From positions 1 through 25,356 of the IMG/VR virus record IMGVR_UViG_3300025141_000672: 25,356 nt of DNA. One strand, 5' to 3'. A model generated the notes under the pieces. The model saw only the letters and a list, made by a program, of their open reading frames with translations, had not been told where the DNA came from and searched no databases. Each line of letters begins with the position of its first letter. Position 1 is the stretch's first letter. Source of the stretch: a virus. Below, piece by piece: positions 7,750-14,976 of this stretch. The position numbers and the translations under genes are program-made.

Positions 7750-10089
7750 CTACTTCCAGCCCCGCGTCCGACTCGCTACATCCGCCAGAATGTCAGTTCC
7801 ACCGCTAGCAGCCGTTCCCAACCAACCGAAATAACCGGCTTCGTCTTGCCCCGGCGCGAGTTGTTCGGTCCCTGCCGTGATTGGGCCAGCCGTATTGGGC
7901 CTTCCGGGTCCGGGCTTGTCATCTGGGCGTCCACCGCGTTGTCCCGTTGATCGGTCATTCAAAGTCATTCGTGCCGCCGCCAGATTAGCAGCCTGATGCG
8001 CAGCATTGGCGGCCTGAATCTCAGCAAGGAACAGATTGATCTTCTGAATATCGTTCGCATCCATTGCCGGGGTTCGCAACGGATCATCCGTCGTCATCAA
8101 ACTGTTCAGATACCCTTCGTGATCCTCTTCCGGCATCATAACCATGTGTTCCGCATGAAGAATATGGTCGCTGTTCGCCTCCCCATACTTGCCGACCATG
8201 TTCGCGTAAGAACCCGGCTGCCAACGGGCACCTTGCGTGTCTTCGGCAGCCACCTTGTCCTTATACATCTGGGTCTTTGCCGCCTCCGGCAGCGCATCCC
8301 ACATGGCTGCGCCTTCGGCACCACCAATCCCCAAGAACATTTGAGCAGCCGAAGCAGAACCCTGCGTAATCGCCTGAGCGGCAGCAGACTCAGCCAACTC
8401 CTGCTTCGCCCGCACGCTCTCTTCGTACGTCTGCGCATCAAAAATCTGCTGCTTCTGACGGTTGTACGCGGTCGTCGCCGCCTGCGTAGAACGGACCCCC
8501 GCCTTCCTAGCCTCATCAGACTGGAACTTACGATCCAAACCGCGCTGACGAGAAGACTCAGCGATCTGATCGCGCTGAAGATCCCGACCCAACTGCGACT
8601 CACTAATCCGCATAGCCCGGTCCAAAGCCGACTCGCCTTCACGCCAATCGCGCTCATCAACAGCCTGCTTACCCTGCCACTCGCGCTGGTCGATGGCCTG
8701 CTGGCCCTGCCAATCGCGCTGAGCGCCAGCCTCACCCGACTGCCACAGCCTCTGCATCGCCTGCTCATCCGACTGGAACGCCTGCCCCTGTAGGCGCTCT
8801 GCCTCACGGGTAAGGAAGTCCTCACGGCGACCCACATCGCCAAGCAACGCCTGAACCATCGCCTCATCCCGGCGGGTATTGAACTCTTCCTGACGCATCG
8901 ACTCCGACAGAAGGCGCTGCGTCTGCTCCTGATCCAAGCCTTGAAGCATACGGAAAGCCTCATCGCCAAGAGCCAACTTCGCTTCAGCACCCAACTGGGC
9001 CGGTGCCGCGCCACGCTCGGCAGCGACCATATCCGCGACCTGAGCCAAACGGGCCATCGCATCCTGCGAAGACCCCGCCTGAGAAGCACCCAAACCACTA
9101 ACCAACTGGGCAGTCCGCTCAAACTCGTCGCTTACCTGCGGCCCCAAATCCTGTCGGGCGGCAGCCAAACGATCATCGATACCAGTAGTCAAACCAGAAG
9201 CGCGACCAGCGACAGCATCAACCAGAGCCTTCTGTTGAGCAGCACGGCCAGTTTCAAGATCATCAATATTCAAACCCAACTGGCGGGCGATCTCATCGAT
9301 CTGCTCGCCCCGACGAGTCTCGGCCTCAGTCACACCAGTTCGCCGCCCAGCAATCATATCTCTGATGTCTTGGCTGTAATCGGTTGTAGAGAGTTCACCC
9401 ATCAACTTGCGGATCTGGTTTTCCAAATCTGCTGGACGATACAGATTGGCTGGATCCAGATTCGGCGGCGGCACATGAACCGGTCCTGCTGGTCCCGGCG
9501 GCGGGGCCACGGGTGCCCCAGCCGCCTCAATAATCTCGTTTGGCACGCATACACCCTCGCCAATATCACTCGTCCCCGGAGGACAAGTAAACGCAGCGGG
9601 GGGTTCCGCACCGGGGGGTTCCGGTGCCCCCGGTCCCGGCGGGGGCGTAGTGGTCTTGTTCTTGTCTAGGAAACTCCAATCCACCTGACCCAAGGCTTCC
9701 AAATCGGCAACGACGTTGAAAGCATCTCGGGTCGGAGTGGGCGTAGCAGGCGTAGCAGGCGTTTGTAGTGCTTCCAAAGCATCGAAGTTGAAACTAGGTG
9801 CGGTCCCAGCGGAGGTGGCGGCAGGCTGCCCCGGCCTTTGTCCCGCCCTATGGGTCTGTTGCCCTTGAGGCGTTTGTAGTGCTGCCAAAGCATCGAAGTT
9901 GAAACTAGGCGTTGGCGTCGGGGCTGTGACACCAGCGCTCCCGCCCAACACCCCAGTCTGCACAGCACCCACATTGGGGTTCTGCGTGTTCATGAACCCG
10001 CCAGCAACCCGCTTTACAGCCTCGTCTATTTTCTGGGAAGCGGCACTCGCAAGGTGGGTATTTCGACGGGCATCTCGGCCATTCCCCAT
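7750..10089 (-). CDS. Large internal virion-like protein with repeated FNFDAL motif and hendecad coiled coil
   Basis: The 779-aa protein starts at an ATG that overlaps the upstream stop as TAATG. Residues about 40-130 are a Pro/Ala/Gln-rich linker carrying two near-identical copies of PSFNFDALxALQTP and a third degenerate copy (DAFNVVADLEALG). Next is a Pro-rich stretch with a possible disulfide pair (CPPGT...GVCVP, about 165-180). From about 225 to 560 it is long, charged and helical, including an 11-residue repeat with Trp at a fixed position (about 438-500). The C-terminus is Gly/Pro-rich. The size and place between a small and a giant structural gene resemble T7 gp15 or P22 injection proteins. 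No enzyme motif is visible. The role is inferred from architecture and neighbours. Confidence 0.8.
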   Translation of the reverse strand: MGNGRDARRNTHLASAASQKIDEAVKRVAGGFMNTQNPNVGAVQTGVLGGSAGVTAPTPTPSFNFDALAALQTPQGQQTHRAGQRPGQPAATSAGTAPSFNFDALEALQTPATPATPTPTRDAFNVVADLEALGQVDWSFLDKNKTTTPPPGPGAPEPPGAEPPAAFTCPPGTSDIGEGVCVPNEIIEAAGAPVAPPPGPAGPVHVPPPNLDPANLYRPADLENQIRKLMGELSTTDYSQDIRDMIAGRRTGVTEAETRRGEQIDEIARQLGLNIDDLETGRAAQQKALVDAVAGRASGLTTGIDDRLAAARQDLGPQVSDEFERTAQLVSGLGASQAGSSQDAMARLAQVADMVAAERGAAPAQLGAEAKLALGDEAFRMLQGLDQEQTQRLLSESMRQEEFNTRRDEAMVQALLGDVGRREDFLTREAERLQGQAFQSDEQAMQRLWQSGEAGAQRDWQGQQAIDQREWQGKQAVDERDWREGESALDRAMRISESQLGRDLQRDQIAESSRQRGLDRKFQSDEARKAGVRSTQAATTAYNRQKQQIFDAQTYEESVRAKQELAESAAAQAITQGSASAAQMFLGIGGAEGAAMWDALPEAAKTQMYKDKVAAEDTQGARWQPGSYANMVGKYGEANSDHILHAEHMVMMPEEDHEGYLNSLMTTDDPLRTPAMDANDIQKINLFLAEIQAANAAHQAANLAAARMTLNDRSTGQRGGRPDDKPGPGRPNTAGPITAGTEQLAPGQDEAGYFGWLGTAASGGTDILADVASRTRGWK
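8560..8790 (-). repeat. 33-bp periodic coding repeat (11-residue Trp hendecads)
   Basis: Within the 779-aa protein, aromatic residues recur every 11 residues. Phe (codon 8776-8778) is followed by Trp at 8743-8745, 8710-8712, 8677-8679 and 8644-8646, then Met and Leu at the next two steps. The DNA shows matching 33-bp periodicity, with tracts like CAATCGCGCTG recurring. Eleven-residue periodicity is typical of right-handed or straight helical bundles, unlike the usual heptad. Confidence 0.75.
9758..9798 (-). repeat. 41-bp direct repeat, copy 1 (codes for FNFDALEALQTP)
   Basis: This matches 9869-9909 over 41 bases with one difference (CTTCC versus CTGCC). It encodes the second FNFDAL copy of the 779-aa protein. 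The near-identity at DNA level suggests a recent duplication. Confidence 0.85.
9869..9909 (-). repeat. 41-bp direct repeat, copy 2 (codes for FNFDALAALQTP)
   Basis: Partner of 9758-9798, 111 bp away. The single base difference changes Glu to Ala in the encoded motif. This is the more N-terminal copy in the protein. Confidence 0.85.
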
Positions 10090-10505
10090 TACGGCACCAA
10101 TCCCTGAAGCGTCTGCGCAATCGCAAACCGGCGCATCGCATTGGCGATCTGGTCATCGACCATCCCGCCATAAAGATTCTCTTCCAACAAGTTCCGCTGC
10201 TTATCCAACTGCCGTCGCGCAGCCTCCGTACGCGACTCAACACCGAAACGACCCATCTCCGCCTCACCCGCAGCAATCTCCCGACCCCTACGGAACTGCC
10301 CCGAATCCAACATGCCGCGCCTGTTGAAAGCACCCGGCAACGCACGCGCAGTCTGGCGAATCTGCTGATTCGTCTTGAACATTTGCGTAGCATGTTCCCG
10401 ACCCAAACGATCAGAAGCCCGCTGAATATCGTCAAGGCCGTACCCGTATTCCTGCGAGCGACGACCAGACGTACCGCGACGTTCAGTGTAGGTCGGGAAA
10501 GCCAT
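10089..10505 (-). CDS. Small internal virion-like protein
   Basis: This 138-aa protein is basic, polar and largely helical by composition, with many Arg, Gln and Glu residues and no membrane segment. The middle holds AFNRRGMLDSGQFRRG, the kind of Gly/Leu/Ser-Gly motif seen in small phage internal proteins that precede large ejection proteins. The ATG overlaps the stop of the 54-aa gene upstream (TAATG), and its own stop overlaps the next ATG in the same way, so the three are probably translated together. By position it could correspond to T7 gp14. That is analogy, not demonstrated homology. Confidence 0.65.
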   Translation of the reverse strand: MAFPTYTERRGTSGRRSQEYGYGLDDIQRASDRLGREHATQMFKTNQQIRQTARALPGAFNRRGMLDSGQFRRGREIAAGEAEMGRFGVESRTEAARRQLDKQRNLLEENLYGGMVDDQIANAMRRFAIAQTLQGLVP

Positions 10506-10669
10506 TAGTTATAAACCTGACCCGCAATCACAATATCGTCGTCCTCCACAACAACATTTATCACAACAGCACCGCTCGTACCACCACCACTTATAGCAAC
10601 GCCAGCAGTAACCGCCGTAATGTCCCCAGTAGGAACTTGATCTATACGCTGAGTAATCCTTGTAGGCAT
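10505..10669 (-). CDS. 54-aa hypothetical protein
   Basis: The frame opens with MPTRITQRIDQVPTGD and ends in a hydrophobic, acidic tail (VVVEDDDIVIAGQVYN). GGTGGA lies just before the ATG. Its stop overlaps the next gene as TAATG. The beta-rich, Gly/Val/Ile composition suggests a small structural or decoration protein. I do not recognise a family. A longer overlapping frame at 10509-10700 is Trp/Tyr/Cys-rich and looks like a shadow. Confidence 0.65.
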   Translation of the reverse strand: MPTRITQRIDQVPTGDITAVTAGVAISGGGTSGAVVINVVVEDDDIVIAGQVYN

Positions 10670-10677
10670 TTTTCCAC

Positions 10678-10962
10678 CTAACCAAAGTACGTAACATCAA
10701 TGGTGCTGCTTGACGAAACCCGAATAAACTTTACGTCAGCAATATCGTCCTCATACAGATCCACAACGCTATACGGGTTCAAATAGTGCCCCACGCTGGC
10801 TGTAGGCGTACCCCACCGCATCCGAATAGGTTCTGCCCCATTCGTAACCATCGCTGAAATGGCGCCGGTCGGGCGTGTCAACGACCGTGCGGTGCCATCA
10901 ACCGTGACCTGCTGGTCACTGATCGCTGATCCAAACTCTGATGCTGCCCGCCTGATACCCAT
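10678..10962 (-). CDS. 94-aa hypothetical, beta-rich virion-type protein
   Basis: I chose the ATG at 10962 (MGIRRAASEFGSAISD), one base after the upstream TGA and preceded by GGAGGAA. A further-upstream TTG would add residues that overlap the previous gene. The protein alternates hydrophobic and polar residues (DQQVTVDGTARSL, IRMRWGTPTASVG, VKFIRVSSSSTIDVTYFG), as expected for a small beta-sandwich. Such proteins often decorate phage heads or tails, but the family is not recognised. It sits between coiled-coil micro-genes and the internal-protein module. Confidence 0.65.
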   Translation of the reverse strand: MGIRRAASEFGSAISDQQVTVDGTARSLTRPTGAISAMVTNGAEPIRMRWGTPTASVGHYLNPYSVVDLYEDDIADVKFIRVSSSSTIDVTYFG

Positions 10963-10963
10963 G

Positions 10964-11095
10964 TCATTCCTCCAGCGCGGCCACACGCGCTTCAAGATCG
11001 TCTAGTTTTTCCTGTATTTTGCGAAGTTCGTATTCAATAGACTGCGCATTTTGTCCCAACATGCGCCTAGTCGGCTTGTACTCAATCGTCGGCAT
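10964..11095 (-). CDS. 43-aa coiled-coil micro-protein
   Basis: The frame starts at the ATG at 11095, inside the end of the preceding gene (14-bp overlap), and stops one base before the next ATG. The product begins MPTIEYKPTRRMLGQNA and then forms a heptad-like helix (IEYELRKIQEKLDDLEARVAALEE). It is too short for most gene finders, but the clean coiled coil and exact fit between neighbours support it. It may oligomerise with the membrane/coiled-coil protein encoded just upstream, or act as a fibre or trimerisation piece. Both ideas are guesses. Confidence 0.65.
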   Translation of the reverse strand: MPTIEYKPTRRMLGQNAQSIEYELRKIQEKLDDLEARVAALEE

Positions 11096-11426
11096 CAGGC
11101 CACCACTCCTGCTCCGCCTCCATCAATAAGGCGCTTACAGAGGAAGCGATGCCTGCCACGAGTGCTTCCATTTCATCCACCCGGTTACACATCTCTTCCA
11201 TAGCGACCAGACGATCTTCCAACTCGCGGATGTCCTCCACCCGTGCGTAGGCGTTCATGTCCATAGAGTCTTCAATCGCTTCAACCGACTCCTCAAGACG
11301 GTCGATGCGAGCCACCGTGCGGGCAGACGACCAAGTAATGGTCCCAGCGATTACCGCCACGGACAGGATCAGTCCGACCGCAATGGTCGGGATCTTGACT
11401 TGGCGGATGTCGGTGGGAGTGTTCAT
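11082..11426 (-). CDS. Single-membrane-segment protein with coiled coil (possible spanin or holin-like)
   Basis: The 114-aa product has a short polar N-terminus, one hydrophobic segment (about 11-33, IPTIAVGLILSVAVIAG), then an acidic coiled-coil region (ARIDRLEESVEAIEDS..., about 40-105). This layout is found in inner-membrane spanins and some phage anchors of unknown role. There is one Cys and no signal-peptidase II lipobox. The start overlaps the chaperone-like gene's stop (TAATG). No endolysin was seen in the window, so a lysis role is unproven. Confidence 0.65.
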   Translation of the reverse strand: MNTPTDIRQVKIPTIAVGLILSVAVIAGTITWSSARTVARIDRLEESVEAIEDSMDMNAYARVEDIRELEDRLVAMEEMCNRVDEMEALVAGIASSVSALLMEAEQEWWPDADD

Positions 11427-11704
11427 TACTCAGGCGGTGTGGGCCACACCACTTCAGACACACGGCTGTACGTCGCTGGCAGATCCCGTAGATCCTGACG
11501 GTATGCCACCCACTCTGCCCTCTGTTCGTCGGTGAGTGGTGCGTCGTCCAACTGGGTCCAGTCGCAGTCTCTCAGCGTGGCGTTGCGCTGACCCCGAACC
11601 ATTCCAAGGTCCAGATCCGCAGCCTCAAACATGGCGTCTAGTTCTGCTTCTTCTTCTGCCGTCAGTTCGATGTATTCACCGTTGACGACCTTCATCCTTG
11701 GCAT
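11426..11704 (-). CDS. Tail-fibre/tail assembly chaperone-like protein (Phage_tail_APC type)
   Basis: The 92-aa protein has an acidic N-terminal half and then the pattern RNATLRDCDWTQLDDAPLTD, followed by QRAEWVAYRQDLRDLP. That matches the known family signature in which R-x-x-L-L-x-x-T-D-W precedes a Leu-Thr-Asp and an AW-x-x-YRQ-x-LRDLP block. Members assist assembly of tail-fibre or receptor-binding proteins and usually lie directly after them, as here, next to three candidate fibre proteins. Here the usual T-D-W reads C-D-W. Its stop overlaps the following ATG. Confidence 0.8.
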   Translation of the reverse strand: MPRMKVVNGEYIELTAEEEAELDAMFEAADLDLGMVRGQRNATLRDCDWTQLDDAPLTDEQRAEWVAYRQDLRDLPATYSRVSEVVWPTPPE

Positions 11705-11706
11705 GA

Positions 11707-12249
11707 TTATGATGCTCCGTTGATTCCGTAGAGGGTATAAGACGAATACTGCATGAACTCAGCGCCGAGCGCACCCGGCTTCAACATGATCTGGCTGATG
11801 GCACCCGTTTCCCGAAACAGCCCAGCGGTCTGAGTCACCGCCCACTCGCTAGAGGTGCTGCTGTTGTTCGGCACCACCGATCTACTGATAGTCGAAGTGA
11901 AGTTTGAGGTGTCGGCGTAGTGGGGCACCCACAGCGTGAACGTTGAGAAGGTGTCAGCCAACACCGAGTTCGACCCGGCGTAGTCGCCTCTGATGTGTCT
12001 AATACTGTCACCAGAATCTTCGTGGTCGCCGTAAACGGTGCCCGTTACTGAATAGATGCGTGTGTACGAATAGTCGAAGTCGTTGTCGCCGTTGAACTCG
12101 TATGAGAGGTACTGGTAGTAGGCAGTTCGACCGTTCCTGTTGGAGAACGTCAGGTACAGGTGGTCGTAACTGGAGGGGATGCTGCCAATCGTGATAGTTG
12201 CGGCACTAGAGGACAGTTCCGAGGTTGCTATTACGTTCCAGCAGGCCAT
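11707..12249 (-). CDS. Tail-surface protein, tandem paralogue 3
   Basis: I chose the ATG at 12249, overlapping the stop of the previous paralogue (TAATG); upstream extension only reads through that gene. The 180-aa product starts MACWNVIATSELSSSA, carries YDHLYLTFSNRN and YEFNGDNDFDY in the middle, and ends SSYTLYGINGAS. These landmarks line up with the two genes upstream (YEHLQLRFSLR, RFNSDTGNNYA, SSFTLYGLANS, and a more divergent third). The likely fold is a beta-sandwich of the carbohydrate-binding type common on tail tips. Function in host recognition is inferred from the fibre block and adjacent chaperone. Confidence 0.75.
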   Translation of the reverse strand: MACWNVIATSELSSSAATITIGSIPSSYDHLYLTFSNRNGRTAYYQYLSYEFNGDNDFDYSYTRIYSVTGTVYGDHEDSGDSIRHIRGDYAGSNSVLADTFSTFTLWVPHYADTSNFTSTISRSVVPNNSSTSSEWAVTQTAGLFRETGAISQIMLKPGALGAEFMQYSSYTLYGINGAS

Positions 12250-12782
12250 TACGAGTTCGCCAATCCGTAAAGGGTGAACGAGGAGCCTCGCAGAAACCCT
12301 GACGACCCGTTCGCTGGGTACAGCAGGAGTGAGGTCACCGCTGCTGTGGAGTCCCACGCTCCACCACCGAACGTCACATACGCCGTGTCGCTGGGGCCTG
12401 TCGAGCCGGCCTCAGCGGAGTAGAACATCGTGCTCGTATTCTTGTTTGCGTTGCGGTAGTCGAAGATGTCAACGACTGAGTTGCCGTAGATGGCGCGAGG
12501 CGACATGGAGGCCGTCGGCATTTGTCCAGCGCCGTAGACGCGACTCGTAGACGCTTCGGCTCCAGCAGCAGCAGAACTCGCTGTACCGTACACCCTCGGC
12601 GTGGCGTAGTTGTTGCCCGTGTCGCTGTTGAAACGAATCCCGATTGTCTCCAGATCAGAGGTTCGCAGCGTCCTCAGCGAGAACCGCAGTTGAAGATGCT
12701 CGTAGGAACCGAGCGACGAGAACGTCACCGACGCAGCGTCAGCCTCCAGATACGTTGTGGCGATTGCTTCTATCACAGCCAT
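12249..12782 (-). CDS. Tail-surface protein, tandem paralogue 2
   Basis: This 177-aa protein begins MAVIEAIATTYLEADAASVT. It shares with its neighbours the early motif YEHLQLRFSLR, a RFNSDTGNNYA block around residue 50, and the ending SSFTLYGLANS. The start overlaps the preceding stop (TGATG). It is rich in Ser, Thr, Ala and Gly, with no membrane segment or enzyme motif. A role as a tail appendage or receptor-binding subunit is inferred from context. Confidence 0.75.
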   Translation of the reverse strand: MAVIEAIATTYLEADAASVTFSSLGSYEHLQLRFSLRTLRTSDLETIGIRFNSDTGNNYATPRVYGTASSAAAGAEASTSRVYGAGQMPTASMSPRAIYGNSVVDIFDYRNANKNTSTMFYSAEAGSTGPSDTAYVTFGGGAWDSTAAVTSLLLYPANGSSGFLRGSSFTLYGLANS

Positions 12783-13366
12783 CAGGCGACCATCCTTGGC
12801 AGGATGCCGAACAGGTCGAAGCGGGAGCCAGCGACAAACCCTGTGTCGTCAATCAGGTCGATCTCAATGATCGGGTCTTGGTTCTTCCAGACCGAACCGA
12901 ACACGTTGGCGTTGCCTGACCCGTTCATGTCGCACGCCCCTTGGCAAAGCACAGACTTGTATTTGCCCGAGTTGATGTCAGAGAAGTCGATCACATACGA
13001 GCCGAAAATGTTGGCGGTCGCTGACACCTGCGGGGCCATTCCAAAGCGGATGTAACTGATCGCTGTCTGATTGTCGGCAGACGGCGTACCCGTCCCGTCG
13101 CTCGCCAACTGCTGCCACGCATAGTTGCTGCCCGTATCGTTGTTCAGCCGAAGGTACACGCCTGTGGTGCCAGTCCCCGACACTCCTGAGCGTGCGTAGC
13201 CGATCACGACGAGATCAAGGTACTGCGACCAGTCGCCAACCTGACCGTCATCGGTTGAAGTAAACGACACGTTCGCACCGCTGGGCGTGGCCGTCGCCAA
13301 AGCGACCCACGCCTCACCGTCGGTGATCGCACCCGTGGATTCGTCGATGTAAGCGGGGAGTGCCAT
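12782..13366 (-). CDS. Tail-surface protein, tandem paralogue 1
   Basis: The start at 13366 (MALPAYIDESTGAITDG) overlaps the stop of the glycine-rich gene (TAATG). A longer in-frame extension is Arg/Trp-rich and overlaps the upstream gene, so it is rejected. The 194-aa product is the most divergent of the set of three but keeps YLDLVVIGYARS, the block YLRLNNDTGSNYAWQQ, and a C-terminal SRFDLFGILPRM where the others have S-x-LYG. It has two Cys residues near each other (CQGACDM). Probably a beta-rich tail-tip protein. Confidence 0.75.
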   Translation of the reverse strand: MALPAYIDESTGAITDGEAWVALATATPSGANVSFTSTDDGQVGDWSQYLDLVVIGYARSGVSGTGTTGVYLRLNNDTGSNYAWQQLASDGTGTPSADNQTAISYIRFGMAPQVSATANIFGSYVIDFSDINSGKYKSVLCQGACDMNGSGNANVFGSVWKNQDPIIEIDLIDDTGFVAGSRFDLFGILPRMVA

Positions 13367-14289
13367 TACGCAGCCACCTCGTATCGGACGAGGAAGATGC
13401 CTGCGCCACCCTGACGGCCCGCATAGGCAACGCCTGTTGTATCGCGGCCTCCTGCTCCACCGCCCGTGTTCGGGACACCGGCCTGAGCGTCGTCGGCGTT
13501 GTTGCCACCGTCCCCGCCACCGTAAGTCCCGCCGACCTTCTTGACCCCCGTGTTGTAGTCGCCCGCTCCACCACCGCCTCCATAGCCGACAGCGGTCGCC
13601 GTGATCCCCCAATGGAGGGCACCGTCGCCACCCTGTCCCGTAGAGTCGGTGCCGCCTGCTTCAGCGTTGCCACCGCCACCGCCCCCGCCAGAACCGCCAG
13701 CCTCCCCGTCGTAGCCTTCGCCCGACACTCCTGAGCCTGCCGCCGAGCCGGGGAAGCCACCACCACCCGAACCGCCGGTACCGCCAGCACCCTCGCCGCC
13801 CTTACCCCCACCGTCAGCGGTGTAACCAAAGGCCGTCGAATCATTACCGTCGGCGTTACCTGAGCCAGATGAGTTGCCCGCAGCGCCACCAGTACCGACA
13901 ACAATCGTGTAGGTACCCGCGCTTACGGAGTATTTACCCGATGCTGTCGTAGCCCCGCTTGCTCCCGCTAGGGAACCAAGGACACCGCCTGCGCCACCAC
14001 CACCGACGCCTGTACCGCCACCGCCCCCGACGAGCAGCCAATCCACATTGGCCGAACCGCTAGCCACGACGAACTTACCATCACCTCTAAAGGTATGGAC
14101 CCGATACGTCGTACCAGAATCGGTGTACTGGGAGATAATCCCACCAGTAGCCACCAACGGGTCAGCCCCGAACAAGCCACCGTTCAGCCAAGTAGAGACA
14201 GCCGTAGACGGCCATCCCTTAGCAGTATCCTTCCGCCCTTTCCAGTTGGAAATGGCGGTGGACGGGTTGGTGCGGTCCTGACGAAACAT
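13366..14289 (-). CDS. Glycine-rich tail adhesin-like protein
   Basis: The 307-aa protein opens with a polar region (MFRQDRTNPSTAISNWKGRK), followed by YRVHTFRGDGKFVVASG and WLLVGGGGGTG. About 170 residues are then dominated by poly-glycine runs, ending GGAGIFLVRYEVAA. The pattern (beta entry strand, Gly-rich body, I-x-L-V-R-Y exit strand) is known from phage fibre tips and other glycine-rich surface proteins, where Gly stretches can pack as polyglycine-II helices. The Gly-rich part may vary rapidly by repeat slippage. It follows a 117-aa fibre/decoration gene by 3 bp. Confidence 0.8.
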   Translation of the reverse strand: MFRQDRTNPSTAISNWKGRKDTAKGWPSTAVSTWLNGGLFGADPLVATGGIISQYTDSGTTYRVHTFRGDGKFVVASGSANVDWLLVGGGGGTGVGGGGAGGVLGSLAGASGATTASGKYSVSAGTYTIVVGTGGAAGNSSGSGNADGNDSTAFGYTADGGGKGGEGAGGTGGSGGGGFPGSAAGSGVSGEGYDGEAGGSGGGGGGGNAEAGGTDSTGQGGDGALHWGITATAVGYGGGGGAGDYNTGVKKVGGTYGGGDGGNNADDAQAGVPNTGGGAGGRDTTGVAYAGRQGGAGIFLVRYEVAA

Positions 14290-14292
14290 TTA

Positions 14293-14646
14293 TCAGGCAG
14301 TAATACGGTTGACGTAACCGTTGATGTTGATGACGTTCGCCGTCGCAGCGAACGCCTTCACAACCAAACTGTTCTGTAGCAACAGCCCCGGACATACCAG
14401 CACCCAACCAGCCTCAGCACCAATCGTTATTTCGGTGAGGCGCTGGTCATCGCTGGTCGCACCATATTCAATGGTGAGTTTGCGGTCAGTCGAATCCGTG
14501 TTACAGGCGTACAACCAGATTTCGTCCATATTGGACGTACCGCTGGTAGCGGTATGAATCGTGGTACCCGCCGATGATGTGGCGGCTACCTTGATGTTCA
14601 TGCCTGTTGTACCGCCAGACAGCAGAACCTTTGAATACGTTGCCAT
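14293..14646 (-). CDS. 117-aa head/tail decoration-like protein
   Basis: The product (MATYSKVLLSGGTTGMNIKV...) is Thr/Ala/Gly-rich and beta-like, with MDEIWLYACNTDSTDRKLTI in the middle and a hydrophobic C-terminal half. Small proteins of this type occur in many phage fibre or decoration blocks. A good ribosome site (GAGGAAAGG) precedes the ATG. No enzyme motif or membrane segment. Exact role not recognisable. Confidence 0.65.
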   Translation of the reverse strand: MATYSKVLLSGGTTGMNIKVAATSSAGTTIHTATSGTSNMDEIWLYACNTDSTDRKLTIEYGATSDDQRLTEITIGAEAGWVLVCPGLLLQNSLVVKAFAATANVININGYVNRITA

Positions 14647-14658
14647 TATGCCTTTCCT

Positions 14659-14976
14659 CTATGAGAAAACTTGATTGCCCACTATGTTGTTATCTGAATG
14701 GAACGCTGGTGCCGTAGCAGCAGAGGCCCAAGCGACCCCCGCGCTGGCTGAAGAATCTGCCACCAACATGGTCGTATTGGCCCCCACAGCCACCCGCGCA
14801 ACTGCGTCAGCAGCAGTCGCGGCGATGATGTCTCCCTTGGCATCAACAATGTCCTTCTGTACGACACCCGGCGTGCTGTTGATAAACGCTTCAACGTCGT
14901 CAAAGTTCTCGTTCATATCCGCTGCGACGATGGTCGTCCCAGCGGAGAACGTATTCGTAACTGCCAGCGTTGCCAT
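14659..14976 (-). CDS. Tail-fibre-like protein with QKDIVDAKGD motif
   Basis: This 105-aa product begins MATLAVTNTFSAGTTIVAAD, then MNENFDDVEAFIN, and contains VQKDIVDAKGDIIAATAADA followed by RVAVGANTTMLVADS. The 'K-D-I-V-D-A-K-G-D-L-I-x-A-T-A' and 'L-x-V-G-x-x-x-x-x-L-x-A-D-S' blocks are widespread in phage fibre and collar proteins. Here the protein is only this block, so it may be a stand-alone fibre shaft or head-fibre piece. The ATG directly follows the stop of the tail-hub-like gene. Confidence 0.75.
   Translation of the reverse strand: MATLAVTNTFSAGTTIVAADMNENFDDVEAFINSTPGVVQKDIVDAKGDIIAATAADAVARVAVGANTTMLVADSSASAGVAWASAATAPAFHSDNNIVGNQVFS

Noticed and set aside
7996-9669. Long plus-strand frames (265 and 242 codons) and a 328-codon second minus-strand frame at 8136-9122 over the 779-aa gene
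   Set aside because: They are Arg/Leu/Ser-rich mirror frames of a strongly biased coding sequence, with no motifs and no suitable ribosome sites.
11082-11426. Calling the membrane/coiled-coil gene a definite spanin
   Set aside because: No partner outer spanin or endolysin in the window, so only a structural description is given.
12249-12357. Longer start for the third tail paralogue
   Set aside because: The extension overlaps the upstream gene and reads Arg/Val-rich. The TAATG start at 12249 matches the local pattern.
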